Origin: Rhodospirillaceae bacterium UBA1479
Lineage (GTDB): Bacteria > Pseudomonadota > Alphaproteobacteria > Rhodospirillales > Casp-alpha2
Direction of reading: 5' to 3'
Assembly: GCA_002325375.1 (NCBI GenBank)
Contig: DCRZ01000004.1
Coordinates: 110,206-174,205, forward strand
DNA length: 64,000 bases
Shown: positions 16,071 through 25,694 of the stretch, one piece after another
Layout: every line of letters starts with the position of its first letter
Position numbering within the stretch: position 1 is the first letter of the stretch
Notes under the pieces: generated by a model
The model's database searches: none
The model's input: the letters and a program-made list of their open reading frames with translations, nothing else
What the model was told of the DNA's origin: nothing
Position numbers and translations under genes: made by a program

Positions 16071-16304
16071 ATGTCACGCAAATTGATCAAAACAGGCACC
16101 TACTCCGCCATGCACTTGGTGGTCGCCGTGACGGTGGCCTATGTCCTGACCCGCGATTGGCATATCGCCCTGGGCGTGGGGATCATCGAACCGATGGTCC
16201 AAACCGTCGCCTACTCGGTCCACGAAGCCCTGTGGGGCAAGGTGAAGGACGCCCCCCGGGACGGGCGAACCAATTCCGGCGGCACGGCCCCGGCGGCGGC
16301 GTAA
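16071..16304 (+). CDS. DUF2061 small membrane protein
   Basis: A 77-residue protein beginning MSRKLIKTGTYSAMHLVVAVTVAYVLTRDW and continuing GVGIIEPMVQTVAYSVHEALWGK, the DUF2061 pattern. It has two short membrane segments separated by a tight turn, and an alanine/glycine-rich C-terminus. DUF2061 is also found fused to sulfate-assimilation proteins, but its function is unknown. The ATG follows GAAAGGAA. A Fur-like palindrome upstream suggests iron-responsive control. Confidence 0.83.
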   Translation: MSRKLIKTGTYSAMHLVVAVTVAYVLTRDWHIALGVGIIEPMVQTVAYSVHEALWGKVKDAPRDGRTNSGGTAPAAA

Positions 16305-16310
16305 GGAGAC

Positions 16311-17780
16311 TTAGGCCACCGCCCGCCCGACCCGCCGTCCCGGCCGCGCCCCGGTCCAGGCCAGGTCATGCCAGACCAAGGCGCCGTTCACATAAACCCG
16401 CTCGATCCCGCCCGCGGGCGTTTCCGGGGCGTCGAAGGTGGCGCGGTCGATCACCGTCTTGGGATTGAACAGCACCAGATCGGCGAAAGCGCCCTTGCGG
16501 ATCACCCCCCGGTCCTTGAGCCCGAACACGCTGGCCGGCTTGCCGGACATGCGGTGGACGGCTTCCTCCAGGCTGAAGACGCCTTCGTCCCGGCAGTAAT
16601 GGCCGAGCACCCGGGGGAAGGTCCCCCACAGGCGGGGGTGCGGGCGCCCTTCGTCGATGGGCAGGCCGTCCGACGCGATCATCGCGCCCGGAAAGGCCAT
16701 GATGCGGCGCACCTCGGCCTCGTCCATGCGGAAATAGACTGCCCCGGCGGGGGACAGGCGGCGGATCGCCTCGTCCACGCTGCATCCCCATTCGTCGACG
16801 ATGCTGTCGAATTCGCGGCCGACCATCTCCGGATGGGTGGCGGAGGACGTCAGCACGGTCTTTTCCGAGGTCGAGAGGAAATCCTTCAACAGGATCGTCG
16901 AGGTCGCGGTGTAGGGATAGACGTCGAAATCCAGCGTCATGTCCTTCTGCGCCGCTTTGATGTGGGCCAGGCTGTCGTGGCTCTTGCCCCAGTTTTCCCG
17001 CCCCACGCATTTGTGGTGGGAAATCACCGTGGCGGCGCCCGAACGCCGGGCGATGTCGATGGTTTCATCCACGGAATCGACCAGATCCGGCCCCTCGTTG
17101 CGCATATGAGTGGTGTAGAGCGCCCCGAAATCCTTGAGACAAGCCGCCAATTCCACGATCTCGTCCGTGGGCGCATGGATCGCCGTGGGATAGGCCAGGC
17201 CTGTGGACAGGCCGACGGCGCCGTCCTTCAGGCTTTGTTCCAGCACCCGTGCCATGGCATCGATCTCGGCCTTGGTCGCGGCGCGGTCGAAAGTATCCAT
17301 CATCACCCCGGCGCGCAGGGTCGTATGCCCGACCAGGGAGGCGACGTTGATGGCGGCCGGGCTGTCGGCCAAGGCGGCATTGTAATCCGCCAGGGTGGGA
17401 AAGCGGTAATCGGCCCAGCCGCCCAGCAACGCCATGGGCCCCGGCGGGTCGGCCTCGCCCGCCCGGCAGGAAGCCGTGAAGGGGGCCAGCGACACGCCGC
17501 AGTTGCCGGTGACCACGGTGGTCACGCCCTGACTGGTCTTGGGCGCCACGCTGGGTTGGGTCAGGACCAGGCGGTCGTCATGGGTGTGCACATCGATGAA
17601 CCCAGGGGCCAGCGCCAGGCCCGTGCCGTCGATGGTTTCCTTGGCTTTGGCCCCTTCCGCCGCAAGATTGCCGACCGCCGCGACACGGTCGCCGGAAACG
17701 GCCACGTCGGCGCGTTGGCGCGGTCCGCCGGTGCCGTCGATGACGTCGGCGCCGGTGATCAAAAGGTCGTAGGTGGGCAT
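16311..17780 (-). CDS. N-acyl-D-amino-acid deacylase (D-aminoacylase)
   Basis: The 489-residue amidohydrolase starts MPTYDLLITGADVIDGTG and has the metal motif FIDVHTHDDRLVL near residue 65. VVTGNCGVSLAP carries the Cys typical of D-aminoacylases that bridges the zinc. VISHHKCVG provides further metal His residues, and SDGLPIDEGRPHPRLWGTFP is the family C-terminal segment. It should hydrolyse N-acyl-D-amino acids to free D-amino acids. Its length matches the family. GGAG precedes the ATG. The neighbouring DSD1-type gene suggests a D-amino-acid breakdown role. Confidence 0.92.
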   Translation of the reverse strand: MPTYDLLITGADVIDGTGGPRQRADVAVSGDRVAAVGNLAAEGAKAKETIDGTGLALAPGFIDVHTHDDRLVLTQPSVAPKTSQGVTTVVTGNCGVSLAPFTASCRAGEADPPGPMALLGGWADYRFPTLADYNAALADSPAAINVASLVGHTTLRAGVMMDTFDRAATKAEIDAMARVLEQSLKDGAVGLSTGLAYPTAIHAPTDEIVELAACLKDFGALYTTHMRNEGPDLVDSVDETIDIARRSGAATVISHHKCVGRENWGKSHDSLAHIKAAQKDMTLDFDVYPYTATSTILLKDFLSTSEKTVLTSSATHPEMVGREFDSIVDEWGCSVDEAIRRLSPAGAVYFRMDEAEVRRIMAFPGAMIASDGLPIDEGRPHPRLWGTFPRVLGHYCRDEGVFSLEEAVHRMSGKPASVFGLKDRGVIRKGAFADLVLFNPKTVIDRATFDAPETPAGGIERVYVNGALVWHDLAWTGARPGRRVGRAVA

Positions 17781-17925
17781 GGCGGGTGGTCTCCTGCTGG
17801 TCGATGGTGGCCGCCATATTACATGGCTCTGGGCTGCGCACCAGACAGCCGCCGCCGTTGACGTAACGGCACCGTTGTCAGCGCCCGAAACCTTGCCTAC
17901 AACCGAGGGATTGAGGAGACATCCA

Positions 17926-19713
17926 ATGGCGGATTACCGGGCACCCCTGGACGACATGCGCTTCGCGCTGAACGAGATCGCGGGCTTGGCCGCCGTGAAC
18001 CGGCTGCCCGGCTATGCCGACGCGACACCGGATCTGGTCGACGCGATCCTGGACGAAGCCGGCAAGTTCGGCACGGAGGTTCTGGCCCCCTTGAACCATA
18101 CGGGCGACCAGGAAGGCTGCGTCCTGGAAAACGGCGTGGTGCGCACGCCCACGGGCTTCCCCGACGCCTATCAGCAGTTCGTCGAATCCGGCTGGAACAG
18201 CATCTGGGCGCCGGAAGACTGGGGCGGCCAGGGCCTGCCCGTGCTGGTCGCGACGGCGGTATCGGAAATCTGGCACGCCGCCAACCTGTCCTTCGCCCTC
18301 TGCCCCATGCTGACGCAAAGCGCGATCGAACTGCTGCTGTCGCACGGGTCCGACGAGATCAATGCCGTCTACCTGGAAAAACTGGTCACCGGGCAATGGG
18401 CCGGGACCATGAACCTGACCGAACCGCAGGCCGGTTCGGACCTCGCGCGCATTCGCTGCAAGGCCGAACGCGCGGATGGCCATTACCTTCTGCGCGGCCA
18501 GAAGATCTTCATCAGCCACGGCGAACACGACATGGCCGAAAACATCGTGCACATGGTGCTGGCACGATCCCCTGACGGGCCTGAGGGCATCAAGGGCTTG
18601 TCCCTGTTCGTGGTGCCGAAGTTCCTGCCCGACGCGGACGGCAATCCGGGTACCCGCAACGATCTGCGCTGTGTGTCACTGGAACACAAGATGGGCATGC
18701 ACGCGAGCCCGACCGCCGTGATGTCCTATGGCGATGACGGCGGGGCCCAGGCCTTCCTGATCGGCGAGGAAAACCGCGGCATCGAATACATGTTCATCAT
18801 GATGAACGCGGCCCGCCTTGCCGTCGGTATGGAGGGCGTGGGCATCGCTGAGCGGGCCTATCAGCAGGCCCGCGACTTCGCCAAGGACCGTGTGCAGAGC
18901 CGCGCCCTGACCGGCGGCGGGGCCGATCCCGTGACCATCATCCATCACCCGGACGTGCGCCGCATGCTGTTGGCCATGCGGGTCCAGACCGAAGCCATCC
19001 GCGCCATTGCCTACCGTGTGGCGGGCGCCGTCGACATCGCCCGGCATCACACGGATACAGCGGAACGTGCCCGCGCCCAGGCCTTCATCGACCTGATGAC
19101 ACCCGTGGCCAAGGCCTTTTCCACGGACATCGCGTCCGAGGTCGCCGACCTCGGCATCCAGGTCCACGGCGGCATGGGCTATATCGAGGAAACCGGGGCC
19201 GCGCAGCACGCGCGGGACGTCCGCGTGACCCGCATCTACGAAGGCACCAACGGCATCCAGGCCAACGATCTGGTCGGCCGCAAGGTCGCCCGCGACGAAG
19301 GCATCGCTGCCGGCGAACTGATCAAGGCCATGCGCGAGACCGTCGCCGACCTTGCCGCCGATGACAACGGCCTGGACGATCTGGCAGAACCCTTGACCAC
19401 CGCTGTCCGCGCATTGGAAACGGCGACCGATTGGATCGTCGAAACCTGGCCTCAGGACCCCGCCCCCGCGGCGGCCGGCGCCGTGCATTATCTGCGCCTG
19501 ATGGGCATCGCCACTGGCGGCTGGCTGTTGGCCCAGGGGGCCCTGCGCGCGGCCCAACGCAAGGACCAAGGCGACACCGACCCCTACCTCGATCACAAGG
19601 TCCTCTCCGCCCGTTTCTTCGCCGAACAGTACCTGCCCCAGGCGGCGGCATTGCGGGCGACGATCCTGGCCGGCGGCGGCACAATCGCAGCGGTTTCGCC
19701 GGACGCCTTCTAG
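17926..19713 (+). CDS. acyl-CoA dehydrogenase, long form with extra C-terminal domain (DmdC-like)
   Basis: The 595-residue flavoenzyme starts MADYRAPLDDMRFALNEI, a segment found in long acyl-CoA dehydrogenases such as DmdC. The core shows MNLTEPQAGSDLARI (FAD/substrate region), GLSLFVVPKF and QVHGGMGYIEETGAAQHARD, with EGTNGIQANDLVGRK near the active-site region. About 130 extra C-terminal residues form the added helical domain of this subfamily. The substrate could be 3-methylmercaptopropionyl-CoA or a medium-chain acyl-CoA; no dmd genes adjoin. TTGAGGAG precedes the ATG. It is divergent from the D-aminoacylase gene. Confidence 0.88.
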   Translation: MADYRAPLDDMRFALNEIAGLAAVNRLPGYADATPDLVDAILDEAGKFGTEVLAPLNHTGDQEGCVLENGVVRTPTGFPDAYQQFVESGWNSIWAPEDWGGQGLPVLVATAVSEIWHAANLSFALCPMLTQSAIELLLSHGSDEINAVYLEKLVTGQWAGTMNLTEPQAGSDLARIRCKAERADGHYLLRGQKIFISHGEHDMAENIVHMVLARSPDGPEGIKGLSLFVVPKFLPDADGNPGTRNDLRCVSLEHKMGMHASPTAVMSYGDDGGAQAFLIGEENRGIEYMFIMMNAARLAVGMEGVGIAERAYQQARDFAKDRVQSRALTGGGADPVTIIHHPDVRRMLLAMRVQTEAIRAIAYRVAGAVDIARHHTDTAERARAQAFIDLMTPVAKAFSTDIASEVADLGIQVHGGMGYIEETGAAQHARDVRVTRIYEGTNGIQANDLVGRKVARDEGIAAGELIKAMRETVADLAADDNGLDDLAEPLTTAVRALETATDWIVETWPQDPAPAAAGAVHYLRLMGIATGGWLLAQGALRAAQRKDQGDTDPYLDHKVLSARFFAEQYLPQAAALRATILAGGGTIAAVSPDAF

Positions 19714-19815
19714 TTCCTGCCTCGCGCCCCGCAACGGCCCGGAAAATCAGGGTTTGCGCCTTGATTTATTAACCTTTTTCCTACAGTTTGAGGTCCTCAT
19801 TCCCTGGGGATTCGA

Positions 19816-20928
19816 ATGAACTCGCTGACGCGATACATATTGCACCAACTTGTGGTTGGTATGATCCTGGTGACGACGGGGCTGACCTGCATCATCTGGC
19901 TCACCCAGTCGCTGCGGTTTGTCGAGATGATCGTCAATCGGGGATTGAGTGCGGGAACATTCTTCTATCTTTCGGGGCTCTTGCTGCCCAACTTCCTGAT
20001 CGTCATTCTGCCGATCGCGCTGTTCACCGTGGTCGTGTTCATCTATGCCAAGCTGATTACGGACCGCGAACTTGTGGTCATGCGGGCGGCGGGCCTCAGC
20101 CAGTTCGCGCTGGCCAAACCGGCGCTGATTCTGGCCGCTGTCATCGTCGTTCTGTCCTACACCCTACACCTGAAACTGGTCCCGGAATCGTATCGAGCAT
20201 TCCGCGATCTGCAGTGGGACATCCGCAACAGCGTGTCCCATGTCCTGTTGAAGGAAGGCGAATTCAACAACGTCGGCCGGACGACAACGGTTTATATCCG
20301 CGCCCGCACGCCCGACGGGCAGTTGCACGGCATCCTGGTTCACGACACCCGCGACAAGGCCAAGCCGTTCACTCTGATGGCCGACCGTGGGGCGATGATC
20401 GACACCCCGACAGGCCCCCGCGTTGTCATGTTCAAGGGCAACCGCCAGGAGGTCGACAAGGCAACCAACAAGCTGTCGATCCTGTATTTCGACCGATGGG
20501 TCTACAATCTGGCCATTGGCGGCCCCCAAGGGGCGCGATGGCGCGAACCCCGGGAACGCACGTTGGACGAACTTTTCGACACCCCCAACCAGACCCATCT
20601 GATCGGCCAGAAGAACGTCGGAAAATTCATCGTCGAGGCCCATCGGCGGCTGATTGCGCCCATGCTTTGCCTGACCTTCGCGGTGATCGGCCTGAGCTGC
20701 CTGTTGACCGGTAATTTCGGCCGCCGGACCCAGACTGCGCGCGTCCTCGCCGCCGTCGGCGGTATGGTCGTCCTGCAGGCCATCATCCTGGGTGTGGAGA
20801 ACATGGTCGCCAAAAACCTGGAACTGATGCCGTTGCTTTATGCCGTCGTTCTGGTGCCCATCCCGTTGGCCTGGCTGGTCATGGTCCGCGCGCCGTCGGC
20901 GGCGCCGGCCGTGGCCAAGACGGCCTGA
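19816..20928 (+). CDS. lptF: LPS export permease LptF
   Basis: The 370-residue YjgP/YjgQ-family protein has about six membrane segments around a periplasmic beta-jellyroll domain. It starts MNSLTRYILHQLVVGMILVTTGLTCIIWLTQ, and ELVVMRAAGLSQF is the coupling-helix segment that contacts LptB. The last helices include LIAPMLCLTFAVIGLSCLL. With LptG and the ATPase LptB (not in this window) it extracts LPS from the inner membrane. It is the first gene of the run lptF-lptG-lptD-surA-pdxA-rsmA. Confidence 0.95.
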   Translation: MNSLTRYILHQLVVGMILVTTGLTCIIWLTQSLRFVEMIVNRGLSAGTFFYLSGLLLPNFLIVILPIALFTVVVFIYAKLITDRELVVMRAAGLSQFALAKPALILAAVIVVLSYTLHLKLVPESYRAFRDLQWDIRNSVSHVLLKEGEFNNVGRTTTVYIRARTPDGQLHGILVHDTRDKAKPFTLMADRGAMIDTPTGPRVVMFKGNRQEVDKATNKLSILYFDRWVYNLAIGGPQGARWREPRERTLDELFDTPNQTHLIGQKNVGKFIVEAHRRLIAPMLCLTFAVIGLSCLLTGNFGRRTQTARVLAAVGGMVVLQAIILGVENMVAKNLELMPLLYAVVLVPIPLAWLVMVRAPSAAPAVAKTA

Positions 20929-20945
20929 GGGAGGAGGAGAACGGC

Positions 20946-22046
20946 ATGCGATTGTCTGCGATCCTTTCGGTCTATATCGGACGGCATTTCCTGATCAGCT
21001 TCCTTGGCATCTTCTGCCTGTTCCTGATGCTGATCCTGCTGTTCGATTCCGTCGAATTGCTGCGGCGTACGGCCCAGCACGATTCCGTGACCTTCGCGAT
21101 GGTCATGGAGATGTCCCTTCTGAAGCTTCCGTTCATGGGACAGAAGACCTTTCCATTCGCCATCCTGTTCGGTGGCATGGCGGCCTTTTGGCGTTTGACG
21201 CGCACCAACGAGTTGGTGGTGACCCGGGCGACGGGAATTTCCGCCTGGCAGTTCATGCTGCCGGTTCTGTTTCTTGCCTTCCTGCTGGGCCTTTTGCAGA
21301 TCACGGTCATCAACCCCTTGTCATCGTCCATGCTGGCCCGCTACGAACGGCTGGAGGCGACCCGCATCGAAGGACACACCAGTTTCCTGTCGATTTCCAA
21401 TTCGGGTTTGTGGTTGCGCCAAGCCGATGAAAAGGGCCAAAGCGTCGTCCACGCGGAACGCGTTCTGCAACAGAAAAGCGAGGTCGAGCTGCGTGACGTC
21501 CTGGTGTTCCTGTACGAAGGCAAAGACACGTTCCGTCAGCGCATCGACGCACAATCCGCCCGTCTTGAGGACGGCTTTTGGCGCCTCAAGGAAGCCTGGC
21601 TGTTCGAGCCCGAGGCCCCGGCCCGTTTCGAAAAGGATTTCTGGCTACCGACGGATCTTACCGTCAACCGTATCCAGGACAACTTCGCGCCGCCGGAAAC
21701 CATGTCCTTCTGGGATCTGCCGCACTTCATCAACACGTTGGAGACCGCCGGGTTTTCGGCCGTCCGCCACCGACTGTACTGGCATACGCTGCTGTCAGCA
21801 CCGCTTTTGATGTGCGCCATGGTGCTGATCGCCGCGACCTTCACCCTGCGTCAGACCCGGCGCGGCGGCACGACATACATCGTATCGGGCGGTGTGCTGA
21901 CCGGCTTTGTCCTCTATTTCTTCTCCGACATCGTTTTCGCCCTTGGCCTATCGGACAGCATTCCCGTGCTGCTCGCGGCGTGGACCCCCTCCGGGGTCGC
22001 GACCATGCTGGGTGCCGCGATGCTCCTGCATCTGGAAGACGGCTGA
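20946..22046 (+). CDS. lptG: LPS export permease LptG
   Basis: The 366-residue partner of LptF shares its architecture: three N-terminal membrane segments, a periplasmic jellyroll and three C-terminal segments. The coupling segment reads ELVVTRATGISAWQF. The C-terminal part has FTLRQTRRGGTTYIVSGGVL and FFSDIVFALGLSDSIPVLLAAWTP, a standard LptG ending. GGAGGAGAA lies just before the ATG, 17 bases after lptF. One base separates its stop from the lptD start. Confidence 0.95.
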   Translation: MRLSAILSVYIGRHFLISFLGIFCLFLMLILLFDSVELLRRTAQHDSVTFAMVMEMSLLKLPFMGQKTFPFAILFGGMAAFWRLTRTNELVVTRATGISAWQFMLPVLFLAFLLGLLQITVINPLSSSMLARYERLEATRIEGHTSFLSISNSGLWLRQADEKGQSVVHAERVLQQKSEVELRDVLVFLYEGKDTFRQRIDAQSARLEDGFWRLKEAWLFEPEAPARFEKDFWLPTDLTVNRIQDNFAPPETMSFWDLPHFINTLETAGFSAVRHRLYWHTLLSAPLLMCAMVLIAATFTLRQTRRGGTTYIVSGGVLTGFVLYFFSDIVFALGLSDSIPVLLAAWTPSGVATMLGAAMLLHLEDG

Positions 22047-22047
22047 C

Positions 22048-24372
22048 ATGCAGAACAGCCGGCAAAAAGTTCTCAGTCTGTTGACTGCGCCGATTCTGGC
22101 GGCGGTGCTGGCCGCGCCGACGCCGGCGCGGGCCGGCCTGACCGGCGCGACCGCCGAACGACCGCTCGGCATTCTGTTTCAAACAGCCCCGCGGCCCTTC
22201 AAGCCTTCCGCCGGCATCCCTGGGACGCGCCCCGCCACCCCCGTTTCCGAACCCATCGCTGAGCCCATTCGGCCAATGCTGCCCCGCGCGCGGCCAGAAC
22301 CGCGCAACGAACCGCCTGCGCAGATCGAGGGGCAGCCGGAAATCCCGGTCAACCTGCTGGCCGATGAAATGAGCTTCGACCAGGAAAACGGTTTGGTGTC
22401 GGCCTACGGCAATGTGGAAATCACCCATGGCGACCGCACGATGCTGGCCGACAAGGTGACCTACAATCAAACTACGGACATCGTGCAGGCGGCCGGGAAC
22501 ATCACCATTCTGGAACCGTCCGGCGAAACCTTGTTCGCCGACCAAATCACCATCACCGGCGACCTGAAGGATGGCCTTGTCCGCAACATCGGCCTCATCC
22601 TCACCGACCGCTCTCGTCTTGCGGCGGAAGGCGCCAAGCGCTCCGGCGCGGTCGTCACCGAATTACGCAAAGGGGTCTATACGCCTTGCAACCAATGCGC
22701 AGAAGACCCCGACGCGCCGCCGCTCTGGCAGATCAAGGCCGTGCGCGTCATCCACGACAAGCGCAATAAGACGATCGAATACCGGGATGCCTGGCTCGAA
22801 GTTTACGGCTACCCGGTTCTCTACACGCCCTATTTCATCCATCCCGATCCCAGCATTCGGCGCAAGGCGGGATTCCTGGCACCTGGATTTGGCGGATCAT
22901 CCGACCTCGGGTTCGTGACACGACTGCCCTATTTTTATCCCTTCGACGAATCGTCCGATGTCACCGCAACGCCCGCACTTTCCGAATCCGAAGGGTTCCA
23001 GCTGACGCTCGATTACCGCAAGCGGTTCATGAACGGCAAGCTCGACACCCAGATTAGCGGCATCAACGACTCAGAAGGCGATTTCCGCGGCCACGTTTTC
23101 TCAGAAGGCATTTGGGACATAAACAAAACTTGGCGCGCCGGGTTCGACATCAACCGAGCCACCGATGATACCTACCTGCGCCGGTTCGGCTTCAACAGCC
23201 CGTCCGTGCTGGAAAGCAGGGTGTTCGCCGAAGGCTTCCGCGGTCGCAACTATCTTGCGGTGAATGCCTATTCCTTCCAAGATCAACGCGCCGAGGCGGA
23301 TTCCATCGACAGCCCCCTGGTTCTGCCCTTAGTCGAATTCAGCCACGTCGGCGAGCCCGACCGTTTCGGCGGTAACTTCAACGTCGATGCCAGCCTGCTT
23401 GCCGTATCGCGCGATGAAAGCGGCAATGACACCCGGCGCATTTCCATCCGCCCGTCTTGGAACCGGCGGTTTTCCGATTCCATCGGCAACCTGTTCAGCT
23501 TTTCCACCGGAATTTGGGCGGACGCCTATCACGTCAACAACGTGAGTCGCGATAACGACACCGATTTCACAGGCCTGACCGGCCGCATTTATCCCTATGC
23601 ATCCCTCGACTGGCGGTTCCCGCTGATCAGCCAGTTGGGCAAAGCCAGTCAGACGCTTGAGCCCATCATCAATGTCATCACCAGTCCGAATGGTGGAAAC
23701 CCGGCGGAAATTCCAAATGAGGACAGCCAGGAGTTCGAATTCGACGACACCAACCTGTTCGACGTGAACCGGTTCGGAGGCATCGACAGGGTCGAAGGTG
23801 GCACCCGCGTCAATTACGGCCTGAAATGGGGGCTGTACGGCCCAACCGGCCTCGGCCTTTCTCTCCTTGTGGGCCAGACGTACCGGTTCCACACCGACGA
23901 TACCTTCTCCGAAGGCAGCGGCCTGGAAGACGACCTCTCGGACATCGTCGCCACCGCACGCATAAACCCTTCAAAATATCTTGATCTCGCCTACCGCACG
24001 CAGATCGCCAAGGACGGGTTCTCCGCCCGGCGTCACCAGGTACAAGCCAGCGCCGGTGTCCCGTTGCTGCGCGGGTCTCTCGGCTATATCTTCTTTGAAG
24101 AGCCGGTGGACAGTGAATTCACGGGCCGTGAGGAACTGTCGTTCTCCGCATCCTCGCAAGTGTCCCGGGACTGGCGCATCAACGTCAGCGCCGTCCGTGA
24201 CTTGGCGGCCAATGAAATGCGCTCCATCGTCAGCGACTTGGTATTCGAAAACGAATGCCTGATCGTAACGACCCGTTTGTCGCGGACGTTTTACGAGGAC
24301 AGAGATCTGCAACCGACAGACGCCTTTACCATCAACCTGCTGCTAAAGACTCTTGGACAGATCACCTTCTAA
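22048..24372 (+). CDS. lptD: LPS-assembly outer-membrane protein LptD
   Basis: The 774-residue precursor has a signal peptide (MQNSRQKVLSLLTAPILAAV..., cleavage near ARA). Residues about 95-220 are an OstA/LptA-like periplasmic jellyroll (VNLLADEMSFDQENGLVSAYGNVEITHGD split over two strands). The segment YTPCNQCAEDPDAPPLWQIKA holds the conserved CxxC cysteines. The rest forms the outer-membrane barrel and ends in VTTRLSRTFYEDRDL and a phenylalanine. It inserts LPS in the outer leaflet with LptE. Its stop abuts the ATG of surA, the chaperone that helps it fold. Confidence 0.94.
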   Translation: MQNSRQKVLSLLTAPILAAVLAAPTPARAGLTGATAERPLGILFQTAPRPFKPSAGIPGTRPATPVSEPIAEPIRPMLPRARPEPRNEPPAQIEGQPEIPVNLLADEMSFDQENGLVSAYGNVEITHGDRTMLADKVTYNQTTDIVQAAGNITILEPSGETLFADQITITGDLKDGLVRNIGLILTDRSRLAAEGAKRSGAVVTELRKGVYTPCNQCAEDPDAPPLWQIKAVRVIHDKRNKTIEYRDAWLEVYGYPVLYTPYFIHPDPSIRRKAGFLAPGFGGSSDLGFVTRLPYFYPFDESSDVTATPALSESEGFQLTLDYRKRFMNGKLDTQISGINDSEGDFRGHVFSEGIWDINKTWRAGFDINRATDDTYLRRFGFNSPSVLESRVFAEGFRGRNYLAVNAYSFQDQRAEADSIDSPLVLPLVEFSHVGEPDRFGGNFNVDASLLAVSRDESGNDTRRISIRPSWNRRFSDSIGNLFSFSTGIWADAYHVNNVSRDNDTDFTGLTGRIYPYASLDWRFPLISQLGKASQTLEPIINVITSPNGGNPAEIPNEDSQEFEFDDTNLFDVNRFGGIDRVEGGTRVNYGLKWGLYGPTGLGLSLLVGQTYRFHTDDTFSEGSGLEDDLSDIVATARINPSKYLDLAYRTQIAKDGFSARRHQVQASAGVPLLRGSLGYIFFEEPVDSEFTGREELSFSASSQVSRDWRINVSAVRDLAANEMRSIVSDLVFENECLIVTTRLSRTFYEDRDLQPTDAFTINLLLKTLGQITF

Positions 24373-25692
24373 ATGCGATTACCGCAGATCATGATTGCTT
24401 CCGCCGGACTCCGATCCGCCCCATTCTTCCTGGTCGCCCGACTTGCCGTCGTCCTGACGCTGGCGATTGCCGCCGGCCTGTCGGCACCGGCCCAGGCACA
24501 ACGCATGGGCATTGTCGCCACGGTGAACAGCGCGCCGATCTCGGAATACGATCTTCATGCTCGCCTGAAACTCGTCATCGCCATGTCCGGCCTGCCGGCC
24601 ACCCGCGAAACGGCGCAACAGTTGGCGCCCAAAATCGTCGACACTCTGATCGACGAGGAGCTGAAACGCCAGGAAGCAAAAACCCTCGGCATCGAGATCG
24701 ACGACAAGACCGTCGAAACCGCCGTCCAAAGATTCGAGAAATCCCGCGGCATGCCCGCGAACGGCATGCACAACCTTCTGGAAAGCCTGGGCCTGTCCAA
24801 GGATGTTCTCTACCAGCAAATCCGCGCCGATCTGGCGTGGAACGATGCCCTGCGGTTGCGGTTCCGCGCCCTGACCCAAATCGCCGACGAGGAAGTGGAT
24901 GAGGAAATTGCCCGCCTTGATGCCGAAAAGGGTAAGCCCGTAGCCTTGTTGTCGGAAATCTTCCTACCTGTGGATGAGCAGCCCAAGAACGCAGAAGTGC
25001 GGGCCGTTGCCGAGAGGATTTTGGGTGAACTGAAGAACGGTACGCCGTTCCAAGCAATGGCCACGACCTTCTCGCAAAGCCCGACTGCCGCCGTCGGCGG
25101 TGACCTGGGCTGGGTCTCCCTGAATTCGCTGGCCCCGGAAGTTTCACGCGCCCTTTCCGCTGTTAAGACCGGAGAGTTTTCCCCACCCATCCGCACCGCC
25201 GCCGGTTGGATAATCTATTGGTTGCGGGATCAGCGCGTGTCCCAGGGCGCCGCAGGGCCCACCGTCGACCCCAGCATCGTGCTGCAACAACTGATGATCC
25301 CGGTCTCGGACACCGGCACGGCCAGCGAGTTGGAAGGAAAGCGCGACCTGGCGAAACGTTTGCGCCTGCGCGCCGACAATTGCGCCACCATGGCGGCGAC
25401 GCCGAAAACGGTCGCCGGCGGGCTGACTTCTGACACTCTGCGGCTCCGCACCAGCCAATTGTCGCCCCTGGTGCGGGACGCCATCAAGGACCTGCCCGAC
25501 GGCAAGCCCAGCGAGGTCATCAAGGTTCCGGGCGCCTTCATGCTGTTCATGGTCTGCGAGCGCATTTCGGAAAACGCCCAGGCGCAACTGCGGGCCCAAG
25601 TCCGCAACCGTCTGGTCAACGACCGGCTCGATCTGGCCGCACGGCAGTTTCTGCGCGACCTTCGGCGAAACGCCTTCATCGAACGGCGATAG
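24373..25692 (+). CDS. surA: periplasmic chaperone / peptidyl-prolyl isomerase SurA
   Basis: The 439-residue precursor has a signal peptide ending near AQA. An N-terminal SurA chaperone region (MGIVATVNSAPISEYDL to about 180) is followed by parvulin domains. The first is well formed: FSQSPTAAVGGDLGWVSLNSL and AGWIIYWLRDQR. The second half is more divergent and may lack isomerase activity. SurA delivers outer-membrane proteins including LptD to the Bam complex. The ATG immediately follows the lptD stop with no spacer. Confidence 0.92.
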   Translation: MRLPQIMIASAGLRSAPFFLVARLAVVLTLAIAAGLSAPAQAQRMGIVATVNSAPISEYDLHARLKLVIAMSGLPATRETAQQLAPKIVDTLIDEELKRQEAKTLGIEIDDKTVETAVQRFEKSRGMPANGMHNLLESLGLSKDVLYQQIRADLAWNDALRLRFRALTQIADEEVDEEIARLDAEKGKPVALLSEIFLPVDEQPKNAEVRAVAERILGELKNGTPFQAMATTFSQSPTAAVGGDLGWVSLNSLAPEVSRALSAVKTGEFSPPIRTAAGWIIYWLRDQRVSQGAAGPTVDPSIVLQQLMIPVSDTGTASELEGKRDLAKRLRLRADNCATMAATPKTVAGGLTSDTLRLRTSQLSPLVRDAIKDLPDGKPSEVIKVPGAFMLFMVCERISENAQAQLRAQVRNRLVNDRLDLAARQFLRDLRRNAFIERR

Positions 25693-25694
25693 AC

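Noticed and set aside
19753..19787. Promoter hexamers upstream of lptF
   Set aside because: The best pair TTGATT and TACAGT has only a 15-base spacer, too weak to call.
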